Source: Actinospineispora acaciae DSM 45401 (GTDB taxonomy: Bacteria; Actinomycetota; Actinomycetes; Mycobacteriales; Pseudonocardiaceae). From it: 64,000 nt of DNA. Below the pieces are notes generated by a model that was not told the DNA's origin, did not search any database, and saw only the letters and a list, made by a program, of their open reading frames with translations. The DNA lies in NCBI RefSeq assembly GCF_000620785.1, contig NZ_JIAI01000006.1, positions 372,001-436,000 on the forward strand, given 5' to 3'. The translations under genes were made by a program, and so were the position numbers. Positions 16,975 to 24,867 of the stretch are shown in pieces (the first letter of the stretch is position 1; each line of letters starts with the position of its first letter).

Positions 16975-17238
16975 GTGGAGAAGCAGGTCAACGTCTACGA
17001 GGCCAAGAGCCAGCTGTCCAAGCTGCTCGAACAGGTCGAGAACGGCGACGAGATCGTGATCGCCCGCAACGGCCGGCCGATCGCCAAGCTCGTCCCCCTG
17101 CAGCGGCTGACCTCGCCCCGGACGCCGGGCGCCTGGAAAGGCAAGGGTTGGATCGCCGACGACTTCGACGACCCCGGCGGTGAGTACGACGAGGTCATTG
17201 ATGCGTGGTACCGAAAGCTGGACGCGGATCCCGCATGA
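16975..17238 (+). CDS. Phd/YefM-type antitoxin
   Basis: An 87-residue antitoxin. The N-terminal Phd fold is clear (VNVYEAKSQLSKLLEQVENG, IVIARNGRPIAKLVPL), and the C terminus (KGKGWIADDFDD) is the acidic toxin-binding tail. It starts at GTG 16975 close to a TAGGCT promoter-like element, so the mRNA may be nearly leaderless. It overlaps the toxin gene by ATGA and would autorepress the pair. Confidence 0.9.
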   Translation: MEKQVNVYEAKSQLSKLLEQVENGDEIVIARNGRPIAKLVPLQRLTSPRTPGAWKGKGWIADDFDDPGGEYDEVIDAWYRKLDADPA

Positions 17239-17618
17239 GGCTGCTTCTCGACACAAATGCCCTGCTGTGGTGGTTGTTCGACCTGCCACAGCTTGGCCCG
17301 GGCACTCGGCGAGCGATCGCGACCCCCCATTCCGAGGTGCTCGTGTCGGCGGTGAGCGCAACCGAGATCGGCATCAAGCAAGCGATCGGAAAGCTACGGG
17401 CACCCGAGGACCTGGAGCACCGAATCGCCTCGGACGGTTTCACCGCGCTCCCGATCACAATCAGGCACGGCCTGGCCGCTGGAGCGCTGCCGCCGCACCA
17501 CAAGGACCCGTTCGACCGTCTCCTGGTGGCACAGGCACTGTGCGAGGGGCTGACCCTCGTGACCGCGGACCTGAAGCTCGATGACTACGACGTGCCGGTC
17601 CTGTCCGCCAGGACCTAG
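17235..17618 (+). CDS. VapC-type PIN-domain toxin
   Basis: A 127-residue PIN-domain ribonuclease. It has the first acidic residue in LLLDTNALLWW, the second in SATEIGIK, and the third/fourth cluster in HHKDPFDRLLVAQA and VTADLKL. Such toxins cut structured RNA until neutralised by their partner. It is translationally coupled to the Phd-like antitoxin and ends 4 bases inside the convergent mtr gene. The pair sits between cobQ and mtr, so it is probably an insertion into the cobalamin block. Confidence 0.92.
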   Translation: MRLLLDTNALLWWLFDLPQLGPGTRRAIATPHSEVLVSAVSATEIGIKQAIGKLRAPEDLEHRIASDGFTALPITIRHGLAAGALPPHHKDPFDRLLVAQALCEGLTLVTADLKLDDYDVPVLSART

Positions 17619-18991
17619 TCCAGCGGGAGGGCGAGCAGGGCGTTCTCCACGACCTCGGGCAGCGCGGGGTGGATCCAGTACTGGCCCTCGGCCATCCGGC
17701 GGGCGGGCAGGCCGAACGACATGGCCTGGATCAGCGGCTGGATCACGGTGGAGGCCTGCGCGCCCATGATGTGCGCGCCGAGCAGCTCCCCGGTGGACGG
17801 GTCGGCGAGCACCTTGCAGAAGCCGGTGGTGTCCTCCATCGCCCAGCCGTAGGCGACCGAGCCGTACTCCTGCACCGCGCTGACGTATCGGACGCCGCGC
17901 TCCCGGCATTCCTCCTCGGTCAGGCCGACGGACGCCACCTGCGGCGCGGTGAACACGGCGGACGGCACGAACCGGTGGTCGGCGCGGCGAGGTGCGTCGG
18001 GGTGCAGCAGGTTGTAGGCGACGATCTTCGCCTCGTGGTTGGCGACGTGCTTGAGCTGGTACGGGGAGCAGACGTCGCCGAGGGCGTAGATGCCGGGTAC
18101 GGACGTGCGCTGGTAGTCGTCGACGACAACCCGCCCGTCCGGATGGGTGGCCACGCCGGTGGCGGGCAGGTTCATCAGGTCGCCGTTGGGGATGCGGCCG
18201 GTGGCGACCAGGAGCACGTCGCCGGTCGCCTCGGAGCCGTCGGCCAGCTCCAGCCGTACCCCGGGGCCGCCGTCCACGCAGTGCACGGCCGGGGCGTTGG
18301 TGCGCACGTCCCAGCGCCGGCGGGCCAGCTCGGTGAACCGTTCGGAGACCGTCCCGTCCAGGTGCCGCAGCAGCCGCTCGCCCCTGGTCACGATCGTCAC
18401 CTCGGAGCCGAGCGCGGAGAACACGTGCGCGAACTCCGCCCCGATGAACCCGCCGCCCACGATCACCATCCGGTCCGGCACCTCGTCGATCCGCATGATC
18501 GTGTCGGAGGTGTGGTACGGCGCGCCGGACTCGGCGATCACGGTCGGGATGTCCGGGCGCGCGCCGGCCGCCAGCACTATCCGGTCGGCGGTGATCTCCT
18601 CGGGGGCGGCGTCCGGGAACGTGATCGACATCCGCTTCGGGCCGGTGAACTCGGCGTGCCCGGAGTAGAGCGTGATGTTGGGCTCGCCCGCGGCGCGGTA
18701 GCGGCGGCCGCCTTCGGAGATCGGGTCGATCCGGTTGAAGACGCGGTCCCTGATGTCCGGCCAGCGGACCTTGTCCAGGGTGGCGTCCAGGCCGTAGCGG
18801 GCGGCGTCGGTGACCTCCCTGGCCACGTCCGAGGCGTAGACGAACATCTTGGTCGGGATGCACCCCACGTTCAGGCAGGTGCCGCCGAACACGCCGTGCT
18901 CCACGACCGCGATGTCCAGGTCGGCGAAGCGCTCGTCGGGCAGGGTGTTCCCGGAGCCGGATCCGATGATCACAAGGTCGAAGTGCCGCAC
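17615..18991 (-). CDS. mtr: Mycothione reductase
   Basis: An FAD/NADPH disulfide reductase that keeps mycothiol reduced in the cytoplasm. The 458-residue protein has the FAD motif GSGSGN (10-15), redox-active C39 and C44 in GGTCLNVGCIPTK, an NADPH-binding IVGGGFIGAEFAHVF, ALGDVCSPYQLKHVANHEA, and the C-terminal dimer-interface catalytic pair in HPALPEVVENAL. The ending and the neighbourhood (cobalamin genes) match mycobacterial mtr rather than dihydrolipoamide dehydrogenase. Confidence 0.92.
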   Translation of the reverse strand: MRHFDLVIIGSGSGNTLPDERFADLDIAVVEHGVFGGTCLNVGCIPTKMFVYASDVAREVTDAARYGLDATLDKVRWPDIRDRVFNRIDPISEGGRRYRAAGEPNITLYSGHAEFTGPKRMSITFPDAAPEEITADRIVLAAGARPDIPTVIAESGAPYHTSDTIMRIDEVPDRMVIVGGGFIGAEFAHVFSALGSEVTIVTRGERLLRHLDGTVSERFTELARRRWDVRTNAPAVHCVDGGPGVRLELADGSEATGDVLLVATGRIPNGDLMNLPATGVATHPDGRVVVDDYQRTSVPGIYALGDVCSPYQLKHVANHEAKIVAYNLLHPDAPRRADHRFVPSAVFTAPQVASVGLTEEECRERGVRYVSAVQEYGSVAYGWAMEDTTGFCKVLADPSTGELLGAHIMGAQASTVIQPLIQAMSFGLPARRMAEGQYWIHPALPEVVENALLALPLD

Positions 18992-19189
18992 GCACCGACA
19001 GTAGCTTCCGCAACGCTACTGGCGGGTCGTGCCCCGAAGAGGTGATTCGGCGCTGCTCCGCCCGCCGGCCGCGTCACACCTGTAACGACGATCTCCGGCT
19101 GGGCGACAGAACGGTTGTATCGCAATCGCCTGACCACCGTGGGGGATGGTCAGTCGGTGTCCGCCGGGGAGCCTCGACGACCCGGCTCG

Positions 19190-19248
19190 GCCCGGCTGGG
19201 TGGAGCGCGTCGGTAACGTCTGGCCGGCCGGGTCTCACCCAGCCGGGC
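19190..19248 (+). promoter_or_regulatory. Leader hairpin with T-run upstream of GNAT/chelatase/cobO genes
   Basis: Thirteen-base arms (19190-19202 and 19236-19248) pair perfectly around a 33-base loop, and GTTTTG follows shortly after. It lies in the 356-bp gap between mtr and the GNAT gene and could be a terminator or attenuator in the leader of the plus-strand operon. I looked for cobalamin riboswitch landmarks here and did not find a convincing B12 box. Nothing else is recognisable in this gap. Confidence 0.45.
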
Positions 19249-19347
19249 GGCGGCGTTTTGGTCTCGGTCACGCCGCGTCACGTGAGATCCGTCCGATCGT
19301 CCAGCTCGACCTCGCCGCCGCGCCGAGGCGTCTGGTAGGCAGAGGCG

Positions 19348-19851
19348 ATGAGCGGCGATTCGACCTCCGAGCCCCCGCCCCACGGCGGGCGCATCGGCAC
19401 CGTGCACCGGTCCTGGGCAGCGGATCTGGACCCCCAGACGCTCTATGCGCTGCTGCGGCTGCGGGTCGACGTGTTCGTCGTCGAACAGCGGTCCGCGTAC
19501 GCCGAGCTGGACGGGCGCGACCTGGAGCCGAAGACGCGGCACTACTGGCTGGGCGGGCCGGGCAACCCCGAGCCGGTGCTCGGCTACGTGCGGCTGCTCA
19601 AGGAGCCGGAGGGCCGCTACCGGATCGGCCGGATGTGCATCGCGCGGGAGGCGCGCGGGCGGGGGCTGGCGCGGCGGCTGATGGACGCGGTGCTCGCGGA
19701 GGTGGGCGACGGCGAGTGCGTGGCGGACGCGCAGCGCTACCTCGTCGAGTTCTACGCCGGCTACGGCTTCGTGCCGGACGGCGAGCCGTTCGACTGGGAC
19801 GGGATCGAGCACCTGCCGATCCGCCGCCCCAAGCGCGAGCTGGTGCCGTGA
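19348..19851 (+). CDS. ElaA-type GNAT acetyltransferase
   Basis: A 167-residue GNAT protein of the ElaA family. It has LYALLRLRVDVFVVEQ with YAELDGRDLEPKTRHYW, the acetyl-CoA loop in IAREARGRGLARRLMDAVL, and VEFYAGYGFVPDGEPFDWDGIEHLPI. Mycobacteria carry a homologue at the same place upstream of the magnesium-chelatase-like gene (Rv2851c-like). The substrate is unknown. The stop overlaps the next GTG. Confidence 0.88.
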   Translation: MSGDSTSEPPPHGGRIGTVHRSWAADLDPQTLYALLRLRVDVFVVEQRSAYAELDGRDLEPKTRHYWLGGPGNPEPVLGYVRLLKEPEGRYRIGRMCIAREARGRGLARRLMDAVLAEVGDGECVADAQRYLVEFYAGYGFVPDGEPFDWDGIEHLPIRRPKRELVP

Positions 19852-21875
19852 GCGCTCGCCCGCTCTTTCCGTTCTCGGCGGTGGTCGGCCACGACGACAT
19901 GCGGTTGGCGCTGCTGCTCACCTCGGTGCATCCGGCGATCGGCGGGGTGCTGGTGCGCGGCGAGAAGGGCACCGCGAAGTCGACGGTGGTGCGGGCGCTG
20001 GCGACGTTGCTGCCGGGGCGGGCCTCGCTGGTCGACTGCCGGTTCGGCTGTGATCCGGCGGCTCCGGATCCAGGGTGTCCCGACGGGCCGCACCCGGCGG
20101 GGGCGCCGGTGGCCGAGCGGCCGTCGCGGCTGGTCGAGCTGCCGGTCGGGGCCACCGAGGACCGGCTGATCGGTTCGCTGGACCTGGAGCGGGCGCTGTC
20201 CGAGGGGGTGCGGGCGTACCAGCCGGGGTTGCTGGCGGCGGCGCATCGGGGGGTGCTCTATGTCGACGAGGTGAACCTGCTGCACGACCACCTTGTCGAC
20301 CTGCTGCTGGACGCGGCGGCGATGGGGCGCTCGCACGTGGAGCGCGACGGCGTGTCGTTGTCGCACGCCTCGGTGTTCCTGCTGGTCGGGACGATGAACC
20401 CGGAGGAGGGGGAGCTGCGGCCGCAGTTGCTGGACAGGTTCGGGCTGACCGTCGACGTTTCGGCGTCGCGGGAGGTGGAGCTGCGGGTCGAGGTGGTGCG
20501 GCGGCGGCTGGCGTTCGAGGCCGATCCGGTCGGGTTCGCGGCCGGTTGGCGGGCCGAGGAGGAGGCGCTGGCGGAGCGGATCGCGGCCGCCAGGGAGCGG
20601 CTGGGTGCGGTCACGCTGCCGGACACCGAGCTGCGGCGGATCGCGGCGGTCTGCGCGGCGTTCGAGGTGGACGGGATGCGGGCGGACCTGGTGACGGCGC
20701 GGACGGCGGCGGCGCACGCGGCCTGGCGCGGTGCGCCCGAGGTGACCGAGGAGGACGTGCGGGTGGCCGTCCGGCTGGCGTTGCCGCACCGGCGCCGGCG
20801 CGACCCGTTCGACGAGCCAGAGCTGGACGAGCGCGCGCTGGACGATGCGCTGAACCAGGCGGCGGAGCAGGTCGAGCCGCCGGAGGGTCCGGACGAACCG
20901 CCGGACGGGCCTGACGAACCGCCCGATGGTCCGGACGGGGGCTCCACCGCCCCAAGACCGACCGACGGTCGGTCTAGTTCCCAGGACGAGGGCCGGGACA
21001 CGAACGGCCAGGGCGAACCGTCCGGGGACGGCAGCTCGCGGCCCGCACCCGCGCCGGCGCCGCCGTTCCGGGCACGGTTGCTCACCGTGCCCGGCGTGGG
21101 GGAGGGCGCCCCGGGGCGGCGGTCACGGGCACGGACCGAACAAGGGCGCGTGGTGCGCGCGGCCACCGACAACCCGCACCGGGCGGCCGACCTGCACCTG
21201 CCGGCCACCGTGCTCGCCGCCGCGCCACACCAGCGCGAACGCGGCCACGCCGGCCCCGGCCTGCGGCTGCACCGGGGCGACCTGCGCCACGCCGTCCGCG
21301 AGGGCCGCGAGGGAAACCTGGTGCTGTTCGTGGTCGACGCGTCCGGCTCGATGGCGGCCCGGCGACGGATGGCCGCCGTCTCCGGCGCCGTGCTGTCCCT
21401 GCTCAAGGACGCCTACCAGCGGCGGGACAAGGTCGGGCTGGTGAGCTTCCGGGCCGGCGGCGCGGAGCTGCTGCTGCCGCCGACCTCCTCGGTGCCGGCC
21501 GCCGCCGCGCGCCTGGACCGCCTGCGCACCGGCGGCCGTACCCCGCTCGCCGGTGGGCTGCTCCGCGCCCGCCGGGTGCTGGCCGCCGAACGGCTGCGCG
21601 ACCCCCGCCGCCGCCCGCTGCTGGTGCTGCTCACCGACGGGCGGGCCACCGTGCCGGTGCGGGCCGGGAGCGACCCGCTGCGTGACGCCGTGCGCGCCGC
21701 CGCGCTGCTGGCCGCCGACCAGGTGGCCACCGTGGTGGTCGACTGCGAGGCCGGCCCGGTGCGGCTGGGCATGGCCGGGCGGCTGGCCGCGGCCGCGAGC
21801 GGCGCGCTGGTCACCGTGGGCGAGCTGTCCGCCGACCGGGTGGCCGGCGTCGTCCACGCCGCGCGCGCCGCCTGA
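19848..21875 (+). CDS. Magnesium-chelatase-like AAA+/VWA protein
   Basis: A 675-residue fusion of a ChlI-type AAA+ ATPase and a ChlD-type VWA domain, linked by a Pro/Gly/Asp-rich region with imperfect EPPDGPD repeats (about residues 345-400). Walker A is GEKGTAKS at 38-45, Walker B follows in GVLYVDEVNLL, and the MIDAS motif is DASGSMAA in the C-terminal third. In cobalamin clusters such proteins are candidates for partners of the CobN cobaltochelatase; no cobN is in the window. The start overlaps the GNAT stop (GTGA). Confidence 0.9.
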   Translation: MSARPLFPFSAVVGHDDMRLALLLTSVHPAIGGVLVRGEKGTAKSTVVRALATLLPGRASLVDCRFGCDPAAPDPGCPDGPHPAGAPVAERPSRLVELPVGATEDRLIGSLDLERALSEGVRAYQPGLLAAAHRGVLYVDEVNLLHDHLVDLLLDAAAMGRSHVERDGVSLSHASVFLLVGTMNPEEGELRPQLLDRFGLTVDVSASREVELRVEVVRRRLAFEADPVGFAAGWRAEEEALAERIAAARERLGAVTLPDTELRRIAAVCAAFEVDGMRADLVTARTAAAHAAWRGAPEVTEEDVRVAVRLALPHRRRRDPFDEPELDERALDDALNQAAEQVEPPEGPDEPPDGPDEPPDGPDGGSTAPRPTDGRSSSQDEGRDTNGQGEPSGDGSSRPAPAPAPPFRARLLTVPGVGEGAPGRRSRARTEQGRVVRAATDNPHRAADLHLPATVLAAAPHQRERGHAGPGLRLHRGDLRHAVREGREGNLVLFVVDASGSMAARRRMAAVSGAVLSLLKDAYQRRDKVGLVSFRAGGAELLLPPTSSVPAAAARLDRLRTGGRTPLAGGLLRARRVLAAERLRDPRRRPLLVLLTDGRATVPVRAGSDPLRDAVRAAALLAADQVATVVVDCEAGPVRLGMAGRLAAAASGALVTVGELSADRVAGVVHAARAA

Positions 21876-21881
21876 GCCGAA

Positions 21882-21895
21882 GTGAAACGTTTCAC
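21882..21895. promoter_or_regulatory. 14-bp perfect palindrome upstream of cobO
   Basis: GTGAAACGTTTCAC is a perfect palindrome 100 bases upstream of cobO. It overlaps a second possible stem, CGAAGTG (21878-21884) pairing with CACTTCG (21901-21907). It could be an operator or part of a terminator after the chelatase-like gene. No matching regulator is known to me. Confidence 0.4.
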
Positions 21896-21995
21896 ACACC
21901 CACTTCGCCCGCCGCACACGCACTGCAGCAGATGTGCCAGGCACGCACTGGGTGTGCGGGCCAGTCGGACATCGGGTGGGTGGTAGGAACGGGGG

Positions 21996-22610
21996 ATGCC
22001 AGAGGGACGGGTCACGGCGGTTCCGGATGATGGGTTGAGTACGCGGGAGCGGCGGAACCGGCCGCTGTTGATCGTGCACACCGGCGAGATGAAGGGGAAG
22101 TCCACGGCGGCGTTCGGGCTGGCGCTGCGGGGCTGGCACCAGGGCTGGTCGATCGGCGTGTTCCAGTTCGTGAAGTCGGCGAAGTGGAAGGTCGGCGAGG
22201 AGGCCGCGTTCCGGGCGCTCGGGCGGCTGCACGCGCAGACCGGCGAGGGCGGGCCGGTGGAGTGGCACAAGATGGGCGAGGGCTGGTCCTGGGCGCGCAA
22301 GCGGGGCACCGAGGACGACCACGCCGCACAGGCGGTCGAGGGCTGGCGGGAGATCCGGCGGCGGATCGAGGCGCGCACGCACCAGCTCTACGTGCTCGAC
22401 GAGTTCACCTACCCGCTGAAGTGGGGCTGGATCGACCCGGCCGAGGTGGTCGAGGCGCTCACCCGCCGGGAGGGCCACCAGCACGTCGTGATCACCGGCC
22501 GGGACGCGCCGGCCGCGCTGGTCGAGGCGGCCGACCTGGTTATGGAGACGACGAAGGTCAAGCACCCGATGGACGCCGGGCAGAAGGGCCAGCGCGGCAT
22601 CGAGTGGTGA
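21996..22610 (+). CDS. cobO: Cob(I)yrinic acid a,c-diamide adenosyltransferase
   Basis: It transfers the adenosyl group of ATP to cob(I)alamin precursors. The 204-residue CobO/CobA-type protein has the P-loop HTGEMKGKSTAAFG near residue 28, QFVKSAKWKVGEE, the conserved WSWARKRGTEDD, and the second ATPase motif YVLDEFTYPLKWGW. The C-terminal KHPMDAGQKGQRGIEW is diagnostic. Convergent with an SGNH hydrolase 5 bases away. Confidence 0.96.
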   Translation: MPEGRVTAVPDDGLSTRERRNRPLLIVHTGEMKGKSTAAFGLALRGWHQGWSIGVFQFVKSAKWKVGEEAAFRALGRLHAQTGEGGPVEWHKMGEGWSWARKRGTEDDHAAQAVEGWREIRRRIEARTHQLYVLDEFTYPLKWGWIDPAEVVEALTRREGHQHVVITGRDAPAALVEAADLVMETTKVKHPMDAGQKGQRGIEW

Positions 22611-22615
22611 GGCGG

Positions 22616-23290
22616 TCAGGACCTGCAGAACGCGCTCTGCGCGGCGCGCTGCACGGCCCTGGCGATGTGCAGCTCGCCGACCGCGTTGGGGTGGATGCCG
22701 TCCAGCGAGAGCGCCAGCTTGGGGTTCCATCCGTCGCTGGCGTCCACGATCCGGACCGCGGAGAACTCGGAGGCCACCCTGCGCTGCTCGGCGGCGTAGT
22801 TGGCGATCACCTTCGGGTCCTTGCCCGGGTGCCAGGACGCGCCGACCGGCAGCGGGCGCAGCAGCAGGATCTCCGGCACCGGCCGGGTGGCGAACGCGCT
22901 CAGGGTGTGCCGCAGCGACGCGGTCCAGCGCGCGGTGGGGACCTTCTCCTCGATGTCGTTGATCGCGGAGTCGATCACCACCAGGTCGGTGGTGCCGGGC
23001 ACCCAGCGGGTCGGGCCGCTGTGCACCAGCTTGTCCACGTTCGCGGTGGTGCCGCCGTTGACCGCCCTGATCACGGGCTTGAGCTGGAGCGCGGTGGCGG
23101 CCAGCGTGGCGTAGCTTGCGGTCGCCCCGCCGAGCTGCGGGGAGAGCAGGTAGCTGTGCCCGTAGGCCACCAGCGGGCCGCGCGGCCTGGTGCACTCCTG
23201 CGCGCGGGCCGTCGGCGGGTGGAACAGCGAACCGGCGATCAGGCAGGCCGCCGTGGCCGTCACCATGGCGACCAGTGCACGTACCCGCAC
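22616..23290 (-). CDS. Secreted SGNH/GDSL-type hydrolase
   Basis: A 224-residue exported esterase/lipase-like protein. GTG 23290 has GAGGAG upstream and gives a signal peptide (VRALVAMVTATAACLIAG, cleavage near TARA-QE). SGNH residues appear as Ser in VAYGHSYLL, Gly in AVNGGT, Asn in DSAINDIEE and the Asp-His pair in SLDGIHPNAVGE. The catalytic Ser motif is GHS rather than the textbook GDS. Two cysteines in the mature ends may form a disulfide. The substrate is unknown. Confidence 0.85.
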   Translation of the reverse strand: MRVRALVAMVTATAACLIAGSLFHPPTARAQECTRPRGPLVAYGHSYLLSPQLGGATASYATLAATALQLKPVIRAVNGGTTANVDKLVHSGPTRWVPGTTDLVVIDSAINDIEEKVPTARWTASLRHTLSAFATRPVPEILLLRPLPVGASWHPGKDPKVIANYAAEQRRVASEFSAVRIVDASDGWNPKLALSLDGIHPNAVGELHIARAVQRAAQSAFCRS

Positions 23291-23496
23291 GGCGGCTCTC
23301 CTCGATTCAACGTGGTGGGGGGCGACGATCACTCTGACACGAGATGATCTCCGTTGTAGTCCTCCGAAAGGGGGTTCGCGACGTGCTTCACGCCACCGGG
23401 GTTCACCACACGTGACGTAATACGAGCCCAGGCGCGTGGGCCGTTCACCCACGTGACACGGCACACACCCGAGACCGACCGCGTAGCGTGCCGTCC

Positions 23497-24867
23497 ATGA
23501 CCAGGGTGATCGTGATCGCGGCGGCCGCGTCCGGGAGCGGCAAGACCACGGTGGCCACCGGGCTGATGGCCGCGCTGCGCCGCCGGGGGACGACGGTGGC
23601 GCCGTTCAAGGTCGGCCCGGACTACATCGACCCCGGCTACCACGCGCTGGCCACCGGGCGCCCCGGCCGCAACCTGGATCCGGTGCTGGTCGGCGAGCAC
23701 CGGATCGGGCCGCTGTTCCGGCACGGCGCGGCCGGCGCCGAGGTGGCGGTGGTGGAGGGCGTGATGGGGCTGTTCGACGGGCGGTTGGACGCCGACCCGC
23801 TCGCGGACGGCTCCACCGCGCACGTGGCGGGGCTGCTCGGTGCCCCGGTGCTGCTGGTCGTGGACGCCCGGGGGCAGAGCCGCAGCCTGGCCGCGCTGCT
23901 GCACGGCTTCGCCAGCTACCGCCCGGGCACCCGGCTGGCCGGCGTGGTGCTCAACCAGGTCGGTAGTTCGCGCCACGAGGCCGTGCTGCGCGAGGCGTGC
24001 GCGGAGGTGGGGCTGGCGGTGCTGGGTGCGCTGCCCCGCCGCGACGCGCTGGCCGTGCCGTCGCGGCACCTCGGGCTGGTGACCGCCGCGGAGAGCGGGC
24101 CGGCCGCGACCGAGGCGGTGGCCGCGATGGCCGAGCTGGTCGCCGGCCACGTCGACCTGGACGCCGTGCTCGCCGCTGCGGTGACCGGCCCGGTGGCGCC
24201 GGCATGGGACCCGGCGGCGGAGGTGGGGGAGACGGCGGCCGGGCGGCCGGTGGTGGCGGTGGCCGGTGGCACGGCGTTCAGCTTCGGTTACGCCGAACAC
24301 CCCGAGCTGCTGGCCGCCGCCGGCGCCGAGGTCGCGGTGTTCGACCCGCTGCGCGACGAGTCGCCGCCCCCGGGCACGGCCGGGCTGGTGCTGCCCGGCG
24401 GCTTCCCGGAGGAGCACGGCGCCGGGCTGGCCGCCAACGCCGCCCTGCGCGCGTCCGTCGCGGCCGCCGCGCGCGCCGGCGCCCCGGTGCACGCCGAGTG
24501 CGGCGGCCTGTTGTACCTGGCCAGCGAGCTGGACGGGCACCCGATGTGCGGGGTGCTGCCGGCCGTCGGGCGGATGACGCCCCGGCTGCGCCTCGGTTAC
24601 CGGGACGCGGTGGCGTTGACCGACTCGGCGCCGTTCCGGGCCGGCCAGCGGGTCACCGGGCACGAGTTCCACCGCACCACGCTGGAACCGGCCAGCGACG
24701 ACTCCGGACCCGCCTGGCGGTGGACCCAACGCGGTGCGCCGGCCGAGCCGGAGGGCTACGTCCGAGGCCGGCTGCACGCCTCCTACCTGCACACCCATCC
24801 CGCCGGCCAGCCCGAGACGGTGGCCAGGTTCGTGGCCGAGTGCGCCCGGTTCGCCGCGAGCCGGTGA
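23497..24867 (+). CDS. cobB: Cobyrinate a,c-diamide synthase
   Basis: A glutamine-dependent amidotransferase that amidates cobyrinic acid side chains a and c. The 456-residue protein has an N-terminal ATP-binding AAASGSGKTTVATGLM, GPDYIDPGYH and EGVMGLFDG, and a C-terminal glutaminase-like domain with Cys in AECGGLLYLA and terminal SYLHTHPAG. ATG 23497 is preferred over GTG 23488. Its stop overlaps the GTG of the next ORF. Confidence 0.95.
   Translation: MTRVIVIAAAASGSGKTTVATGLMAALRRRGTTVAPFKVGPDYIDPGYHALATGRPGRNLDPVLVGEHRIGPLFRHGAAGAEVAVVEGVMGLFDGRLDADPLADGSTAHVAGLLGAPVLLVVDARGQSRSLAALLHGFASYRPGTRLAGVVLNQVGSSRHEAVLREACAEVGLAVLGALPRRDALAVPSRHLGLVTAAESGPAATEAVAAMAELVAGHVDLDAVLAAAVTGPVAPAWDPAAEVGETAAGRPVVAVAGGTAFSFGYAEHPELLAAAGAEVAVFDPLRDESPPPGTAGLVLPGGFPEEHGAGLAANAALRASVAAAARAGAPVHAECGGLLYLASELDGHPMCGVLPAVGRMTPRLRLGYRDAVALTDSAPFRAGQRVTGHEFHRTTLEPASDDSGPAWRWTQRGAPAEPEGYVRGRLHASYLHTHPAGQPETVARFVAECARFAASR

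Noticed and set aside
18992..19347. Possible cobalamin riboswitch upstream of the GNAT/chelatase genes
   Set aside because: The position and hairpins are suggestive, but I could not find the B12-box or the conserved core segments. Only the leader hairpin is reported.
20258..21406. Ser/Arg-rich minus-strand ORF within the chelatase-like gene
   Set aside because: Composition follows the codon bias of the opposite strand, and there is no start signal or family match.
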